A stretch of 64,000 bases of DNA from NCBI RefSeq assembly GCF_030269925.1, contig NC_085128.1, forward strand, positions 12,340,501-12,404,500. Reading direction: 5' to 3'. Of this stretch, positions 58,261-64,000 are shown piece after piece. Position 1 is the stretch's first letter. Every line of letters starts with the position of its first letter. Source of the DNA: Bombyx mori. Its lineage: Eukaryota > Arthropoda > Insecta > Lepidoptera > Bombycidae. Under the pieces are notes generated by a model that had not been told where the DNA came from, made no database searches, and saw only the letters and a list, made by a program, of their open reading frames with translations. Position numbers and translations under genes: made by a program.

Positions 58261-58566
58261 AAATCTTAAAACGGCGGTTAATATAGTTTAAACGAGGACT
58301 GGACTCAAGACCCAGAGACCGGGAGCGTTTATGGTAAAAAAAAAAAATTTGAAATGTTCTTGCTGTCATTTTCTTTTAAATGCAAAAATGCTCATTTATC
58401 AACAGCTAATTAAAATTAAAGATAAACATGAATATTTATTATTTATCTTTAATTTACTTATTAAGGTTAGAAAATGACATAAACTTTATAAAAATATTTC
58501 GCATTCCTAATTTATTTAATTGATTTTACATGTTTTCTCTCTCTCTCTCTCTTTTCGATCGGTCCC

Positions 58567-58800
58567 TCACTGCAGAGGATCGTGACTCCGTCCGATTCCG
58601 TCAACCAGCTGTCTCCATCGATCCCATTTTGTAACTTGGTGGAGTGCGTCGCTGACAGGTATCCCCAGTTCCTCCGCTATTTGATCCGACCATCGTTTGG
58701 GATCTCTACCTCTAGGCCTTTTTCCCTCTATTTTACCGGTCACCACAAGGCGTTCCAAATTGCTGGTATCCCTGCGTGCAACATGACCAAAATACTGCAA
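58567..58800 (-). pseudogene. LINE polyprotein C-terminus, 77 open codons
   Basis: The frame reads MQYFGHVARRDTSNLERLV, VTGKIEGKRPRGRDPKRWSD, QIAEELGIPVSDALHQVTKW and DRWRQLVDGIGRSHDPLQ-stop. FGHV.RR...NLE.LV..GK..GKR.RGR.P.RW.DQI and a final HDPLQ are hallmarks of the C-terminus of lepidopteran non-LTR retrotransposons. On the minus strand a (GA)n tail follows the stop almost at once. The frame is uninterrupted but only the extreme 3' end is present, so it is a dead 5'-truncated copy. Confidence 0.85.
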
Positions 58801-58809
58801 TATTCTTTG

Positions 58810-60156
58810 TCTTATATGTTTTAAAGACCCGAATAAATAATGATAATGTTACTCATAAATAATATTTTCTAAAAACGTATTTTGAATACAATATCCAATA
58901 CATTAACTAGTGAATGCGTCATAATAGTACCTAAATATTATACGTATATCTATTCCTATAACAGTAGTTCCTGAATCATAGATAATCAATCCTTCTCTTA
59001 AAAGTAAGAAAATAAATTTAGTCTCTGCAAATAAAATGAAATACGGGAATTAAATGACTGTTAACATCACTGATGGGTTAACAAATTACCCAGTAATCCT
59101 TCGAGAACATGAATCCTAAGTCGAGCACTCATTAGTTAAGTACGATGCAAAGACCGAGTCAGTTTATATCTCGACAAGGCATCCGCTACCATCAACAAAT
59201 AAGTAACATATAAAACGATTGGAAACCCCCGACCAAGAAAATCCTCTTCAAATTGAACCTAAATGCAATTACGTATAAGATCGGATATCGCTCAACCGTG
59301 TAACCAATAAAGGGAAAGAACGGCGCAACAGATCCCCAAGAATATGTTCGCAGGCTCACTCCGAGTTACTAACACTCGCAATTCATTTTGTGAACTGAAT
59401 ATATTATCCTCGATAAGAGATAAGAAACTGTTCTACGTGAGAATAAGGGTCAGAATTGAACAGAAATAGAATGGTGTTATAAACACGATGTTTTTCCTTC
59501 GTTCTGGACGATTTTCACTCATATCCTCCTATTAAATAAGTGTAATATTCTTCAAACCAAAGAGTTATTCATAAGAATTCCCAAAACGAGAGCATAAGTT
59601 AAAACCATAATAGGATCGGCGTATAAAAATAATTTCATAAAAACTTTTCAACTCAGCAAAATTTTGAATGAATTGAATTTATCTTGATTTTTTTAAATAA
59701 CAGTCAATTCACTCTGCTGATATAGACATGAACAATTGCGCAAGAAACGAAGAGATAGATGCCAAAATCTCAAACAAGAATTTCAAGTAGAAACATTTGA
59801 TGTAATAAAGATAAAGGAACTCCGTTGACCAGCAATACGTGTTTTATGAACCCATAACCATTACAGCAAAATTGATTTCAATTTTATGGTTTCTGCTCCC
59901 CTGAATCCAATCATTGTTATCGCTTTCGTAGGCTGTTAAGTGTACCAGACGCGTATGCTGTTGAGGCCTAATTTTTCATTTCAATTAGGTACTTTGGGAT
60001 ATTACAGTATTTCAAGTATGGTGTATCAAAACTCAAGGCTGACTATGACCAACACATCTTGCCTAGAATTGTAAGTGACGGAATTGTCGGTAGCCGCCTA
60101 ATCGCTAATCTGGTCTCACGATTTTCGGAGAGACTTATTTCTGTTTCAAACCCTAT
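58810..60156. other. No gene seen
   Basis: A+T-rich DNA without frames of note or recognised repeats. Confidence 0.5.
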
Positions 60157-60270
60157 TCTTCCCTTCTTCTCTATATTCTCTATAAGTGTGGGAAATTTTA
60201 TGCCCCTCCGTCCGCGCAATTTTCGTAAAAAGGGGTACAAAGTTTTTGCTTCACGTATTAATGTAATAGA
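60157..60270 (-). mobile_element. Helitron-like element, type 3, 5' end only
   Basis: The minus strand begins A|TCTATTACATTAATACGTG at 60270 and continues AGCAAAAACTTTGTACCC, CTTTTTACGAAAATTGCGCG, GACGGAGGGGCATAAAA and TATAGAGAATATAGAGAAG, then stops matching. The 3' part with CTAG is missing. The plus frame 60059-60376 (105 codons) runs through it and is not a gene. Confidence 0.65.
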
Positions 60271-61076
60271 TATTAACTATATTATAGCGGTTTTAGCACT
60301 GTTATCTAAGCATTTAAAATTAACATTAATATTAAAAGGCGGTTTGCCATTTAACCTCATAATTATTTTAATTTAACAACTTCATAATTACTTTAAAGTC
60401 ATATATTGTCTCTTACATTAAAAGTGAAAAAAATCTTTAGAAAACACTATATTCTCGATATATCGAACAAAATTGTTACTCCACGATAATGCTATAAAAT
60501 GTTTTAATTTCTTTTGTTCCTTTATGTTTTTTATTGTGGTAATAAAATTTTCTATGACTACATCGGCTTTTTGAGTGGACGAAAAAAGGTCGAAGAATAT
60601 AAAGATTACAGCTTTTTTCGCGCCCTTAATGCCACAACATCGGGTCGTGATGTAAAGAGAAATAGGTTTTCGAGGTAAAGCAGTCTTAAAAGTAAATACA
60701 CATGTATATATTTTTTTCATTTAAAAAATGTAGCCACTCAACGCCTTTCATCTGTGGGATTTAACAATTTTGTACGGGCGATGAAGTTAGATATGCACTA
60801 TTGAGTTTAGCTTTAAAATCCCTCAGCTGTTGTCTTTGAAACCCAACATAATGGACGCCCCTAATCTAAGTCGCCATAGCAAGTGTAAGCGAAATACATG
60901 ATATGAATCTTAACGTAACATGTTCGCATAGACGCTCAGCTGGCATAGACGCTCAATCATGGAATCCTGCCAGCCGCTCCGATACATATGATACCTATTG
61001 ATACATGATACGGCATATTTTACTAATAAGTACTATCTTACTAAGGATCCATTGTGACGTCAAGATTCGCAAATTT

Positions 61077-61166
61077 TTTTAATTTTTTTTATTTCTTATT
61101 TGGGTGGACGAGCTCACAGCCCACCTGGTGTTAAGTTGTTACATGGAGCCCAGTCATCTACAACGG
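61077..61166 (-). repeat. Bm1-type SINE, short 3' fragment
   Basis: About 85 bp of the minus-strand 3' end (CCGTTGTAGATGACTGGGCT to CCAAATAAGAAATAAAAAAA). Similarity ends abruptly at the 5' side. Confidence 0.85.
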
Positions 61167-61715
61167 TAGACGAGTAAAGTAAGAGTAGTCTTAAACGTTT
61201 TAGACAATTCGTGACAAAAGCGTATTTAAAAATATCACCATACAGTCTACCTCAGTAAAACCGATTTAGTTAATAAAACCTTGGTTTTATGGCAACAAGG
61301 AATAGCTATTATGATAAAAAGGGGAAGATTACAAACATCGAACAAGTCATGTTTAGAGAGTGCATAATTTTTTACGTATAAAATATACCTTCGTCAAGAA
61401 TAATTATAATGGCAAGTGTTTTTGGAACCTGGAAATTTTTGAAAGTCATCGTCTGAATCGAACAATACAAAACGTGTAGTATGTGAAAGTTACAAATTAC
61501 CGGACTTGATGGACATCAACTCATTTTATTCAATTGAGGTAATACTCAGATGTGGTGAAAGTTCTGCTAATCTGTATACTATAAAAACTGGACTCGAACT
61601 TTTGACTATAAATTTACAAATAGATTTATTTTAAAATGAATGTAATTAAACAGCGACATAAGGGAAAAAAAGGCACGTCATGTTTATGTTCTATAATAAT
61701 GGACTAGACTTTACT

Positions 61716-61850
61716 TTTTTTTAATACAGCTTAGACTGGTGAGCGATATCACTGCCCACCTTAGGCTAAGTGGTTATCGGAGCACATAAACATATTATAT
61801 CATGAACGCCATCTCCCATCATGAAACTTGAGGTATCATTATGTCTTAAT
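61716..61850 (-). repeat. Diverged Bm1-like SINE relic
   Basis: ACAGCTTAGACTGGTGAGCG, CACTGCCCACCTTAGGCTAA, GTGGTTATCGGAGCACATA and CATGAAACTTGAGGTATC parallel minus-strand Bm1. A short CATCTAAGCAATAACAAAAA at 61877-61896 is the tail sequence in plus orientation, a separate scrap. Confidence 0.6.
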
Positions 61851-62077
61851 TGTACAGTTGTCGTGCAATAAAAAGCATCTAAGCAATAACAAAAAAAGCT
61901 ATTAAGCATATTATAAATATTGCAGATTTGATTTTAGAACGCATTGTAAGTTCTTCGAATCGATAGACTTCTACTGAATTAGTTGCTGAATTCCTTTCAA
62001 TCACTCAACATCCGACGCAACCAGAGAACGCTGAATGATTGTGAAATAATTAATAACATTAAAGAGACAAACTTACC

Positions 62078-62232
62078 GGTAGTAGGACCTGTTCTGACTC
62101 CGTACGAGTAGGTATCACCACCCTGACTATTTCAGCCGTGAAGCAGTAATGTGTTTCGGTTTGAAGAGTGGGGCAGCCGTTGTAACTATACTGAGACCTT
62201 AGAACTCATATCCCAAGGTGGGTGGCGGCATT
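62078..62232 (+). repeat. Bm1-type SINE, left part of a split copy
   Basis: CGGTAGTAGGACCTGTTCTG, GCAGTAATGTGTTTCGGTTT and CTTAGAACTCATATCCCAAG run in plus orientation to GGTGGGTGGCGGCATT. The family B element begins there. The continuation, TTGACGTTATAGATGTCTAT to ACCCAACTATGCAATAAAAA, lies at 62615-62697. Confidence 0.9.
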
Positions 62233-62608
62233 TTTTTTTCTTTTTTTTTCCTACCTAAGCTGGTAGCCTAGAGAGGCTATTCCAGCGTAACCGTAACTAG
62301 TAGGTGAGCTCACGGGGCTCAAACCTGACGACGATGCTAACACGAACCCTAGCAAGAGTCGTGCTTCGCAGAATCTACCACCGGATCGGAAACGCGACCC
62401 ACTGAGAAGATCCGGCGAGAAACTAAGTGGGCTGTGTCTGAGGGTTAATTTACTCGTCGAGCCCATCGTCGTAAGCGACGGGTTCGACGAGAACGGTGAT
62501 CGGTGCTTGAAGTACCTAGAAGCACCGTCAGTGGATCGGGAGGATCCGAGATGACGTGTTTTGGGCGACGTCGACTACTTTCCATTCTTTCCGTAGGATC
62601 TGGAATGA
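62233..62608 (-). repeat. Family B retroposon inserted in a Bm1 SINE
   Basis: This is a full-looking minus-strand copy: CTCATTCCAGATCCTACGG at its 5' side, GTCGACGTCGCCCAAAACAC, GGATCCTCCCGATCCACTG, the middle TTTCTCGCCGGATCTTCTCA, CACCTACTAGTTACGG and the stem TAGCCTCTCTAGGCTA, with an A-rich tail. GCGGCATT flanks it (62225-62232 and 62609-62616) as a target duplication. Because the host SINE is uninterrupted otherwise, this copy defines the family's length here, about 376 bp with tail. The frames 62251-62466 and 62503-62730 are shadows. Confidence 0.92.
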
Positions 62609-62697
62609 GCGGCATTGACGTTATAGATGTCTATGGGCTCCGGAAACCACTAAATACCAGGTGGGCTGTGAACTCGTCCACCCAACTATGCAATAAA
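62609..62697 (+). repeat. Bm1-type SINE, right part of a split copy
   Basis: GACGTTATAGATGTCTATGG, GCTCCGGAAACCACTAAATA and CAGGTGGGCTGTGAACTC to ACTATGCAATAAAAAA complete the copy that starts at 62078. The start includes the repeated target GCGGCATT. Confidence 0.9.
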
Positions 62698-62704
62698 AAA
62701 TATG

Positions 62705-62842
62705 TTTTTTTTACGTTATTACAAAGTTAAGTCGTACACTGTGTGCATTACTAATAAAAATCTTACGTTACGGACGTTTTTTCCCGGTCAGGGTACCCCT
62801 CCGCATCGTCCCATAAGGAACTTCGTTCCAAAAACCAAAAAA
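62705..62842. repeat. Interspersed family E, right end only
   Basis: TACGTTATTACAAAGTTAAG, AAAATCTTACGTTACGGACG, GGGTACCCCTCCGCATCGTC and AAGGAACTTCGTTCCAAAAA match the right ends at 41.5 and 56.7 kb. It begins directly after the Bm1 tail, so the two insertions abut. Confidence 0.8.
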
Positions 62843-62939
62843 TATACTAGGCCTCCTTTCCCTTACTTTCCTTTACTTAGTAAATTAATTAACAACAGCG
62901 TTTTGAATCCTTGAATTAGCAACGATGAATCCTCGTTCA

Positions 62940-63190
62940 ACATCGAAGTGCCATTTCAGTGTACGTTGAAACGAACAGAATTGTATGTAGTTCAGTTGAA
63001 TGTAGTGAATGCGTCAGTCGGGTTGTGGATGGCTCAGTGTGACATTGGAATACAGAAAAGGTGTCCCGGGGGCGTCGCCACCGCCCTCTACTGCCTGTCT
63101 ACTGCACAATTCTGTTTTATAACCGTACACAACCGTATAATATTTGCATTCGCTACTACGGTGCGCGTCTGCAAAGTTTGAACTGAGAAT
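62940..63190. other. Less A+T-rich segment with a 77-codon frame, unrecognised
   Basis: A plus frame at 62948-63181 begins MPFQCTLKRTELYVVQLNVV. It contains several cysteines and no recognisable domain. GTGTCCCGGGGGCGTCGCCA makes a small G+C-rich core. It may be an exon-like or repeat-derived segment; support is weak. Confidence 0.2.
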
Positions 63191-63428
63191 TTTTGAATGA
63201 CCGTTCCTCGTTTTAGCTGGATTATTGTTTTAGTTTTCATGAACGTTTCACTAACAATTCCAATGGACGTGGATTCGGTGAAATAGTTGATTTTTATATC
63301 GTAACTTTATTCAATGATGCTTTTATTGTAATAAAACTTATATCCGTGACTACTGAAGTTGTAAAATATTCGATGACACACCCGAAGTATGAAAATTAGC
63401 GAAAACACTAAACTGTAACTAAAACATA

Positions 63429-63558
63429 AGACCTTAGAACTTATATCTCAAGGTGGGTGGTGCATTTACGTTGTAGATATCTATGGGCTCCAGTAACCAC
63501 TTAACACCAGGTGGGCTGTGAGCTCGTCCACTCATCTAAGCAATAAAAAAATAAAAAC
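63429..63558 (+). repeat. Bm1-type SINE, 5'-truncated
   Basis: Plus-strand AAGACCTTAGAACTTATATC, CATTTACGTTGTAGATATC, GGGCTCCAGTAACCACTTAA and GTCCACTCATCTAAGCAATA with poly(A). About 130 bp of the 3' end. Confidence 0.92.
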
Positions 63559-64000
63559 ATTAGAAAATTCTTTAAAATAGTACATAAATTTGATTGTCGA
63601 GTTGAATTTGTTTATTACGGTTTTTGCGTGTATTCATTGTCTTCTTTAATGTGCATATTTCTGTTACGTTATAATATTTCTGCAGGAAAATAATGTAAAG
63701 CTATTGAAGTTTCTAATCAAAATTTGTAATTCGAAAAAAATTACATTACTTATTGTTAATACCAACATAATCTTTGGGAAGCAATAAGGTTAAAAACATA
63801 GTGCTTTAAGTAATATTGACATGTCGTGATCACTTTCATAACGTCACTAAACTACATATTTCATGCACGACTCGTGAAACAACATAAACTTAATTAGTTC
63901 CAGCTTAAAGACAATTAACGGAACTTATAGGTGTTCGGATCATTAGCACGGTGTCCTGCACACCATTTGTTATCTTAGACACAAGCAAATAAAGCACAAA

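Noticed and set aside
1..64000. Telomeric (TTAGG)n arrays, CRISPR-like arrays or gene clusters
   Set aside because: I looked for TTAGG runs, regularly spaced repeats and multi-gene organisation and found none; the only short tandem arrays are local duplications.

Overview
The window looks like lepidopteran nuclear DNA, most likely from a Bombyx species. It is strongly A+T-rich and no open frame exceeds 164 codons. It is crowded with short retroposons whose sequences I associate with silkworm genomes, chiefly a Bm1-type tRNA-derived SINE. I find no complete, confidently identifiable host protein-coding gene, no intact tRNA or rRNA gene, no CRISPR and no bacterial features. It reads as intergenic or intronic DNA. 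Nearly all small ORFs are SINE or LINE sequence read in one frame, or chance frames. Family names come from recall, without a database search; structural statements such as inverted repeats, duplications and nesting are read from the sequence.

Repeat families: (1) Bm1-type SINE, over 20 copies, with a tRNA-like head carrying A and B boxes and a 3' end of ...CTAAGCAATAAAA; most copies are 5'-truncated, and three (5.7, 12.6 and 21.7 kb) keep the head. (2) 'Family B', a poly(A)-ended retroposon of up to about 375 bp with ...CACCTACTAGTT... and a short stem before the tail. (3) A second tRNA-headed SINE at 17.0 and 54.5 kb. (4) 3' ends of several non-LTR retrotransposons (LINEs), some with recognisable C-terminal peptides (45.8, 47.4, 42.8, 58.6 kb). 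(5) Short Helitron-like elements of four sequence types, all bounded as A|TC...CTAG|T. (6) A mariner-like MITE with perfect 36-bp inverted termini and TA duplication (32.9 kb). (7) Other interspersed families at 31.9/42.3, 33.2/48.3 and 41.2/56.5/62.7 kb.

Layout: 1-16 kb is dense in SINE and family B copies, with a G+C-richer multi-frame ORF block near 8.3-8.8 kb, a 23-bp tandem array at 11.0 kb and one CTCF-consensus match at 10.6 kb. From 16 to 26 kb come SINEs, Helitron-like elements and LINE tails. From 26 to 32 kb the DNA is A+T-rich with few repeats. From 32 to 37 kb lie the MITE, a CpG-rich promoter-like block (34.2-34.4 kb), a G+C-rich LINE-like block and a family B element inserted into another. 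From 37 to 41 kb is mostly unique DNA. From 41 to 50 kb LINE remnants are frequent, including one inside a Helitron-like element. From 50 to 57 kb is mostly unique, with one SINE. From 57 to 64 kb Bm1 copies return, one split by family B.

The nested insertions give a relative chronology of transposition. I do not see evidence for a new gene system. The best leads are the CpG-rich block at 34.2 kb, the 8.3-8.8 kb ORF block, the shared Helitron-like termini, the head-only SINE at 28.2 kb and the perfect 19-bp hairpin at 5.0 kb.
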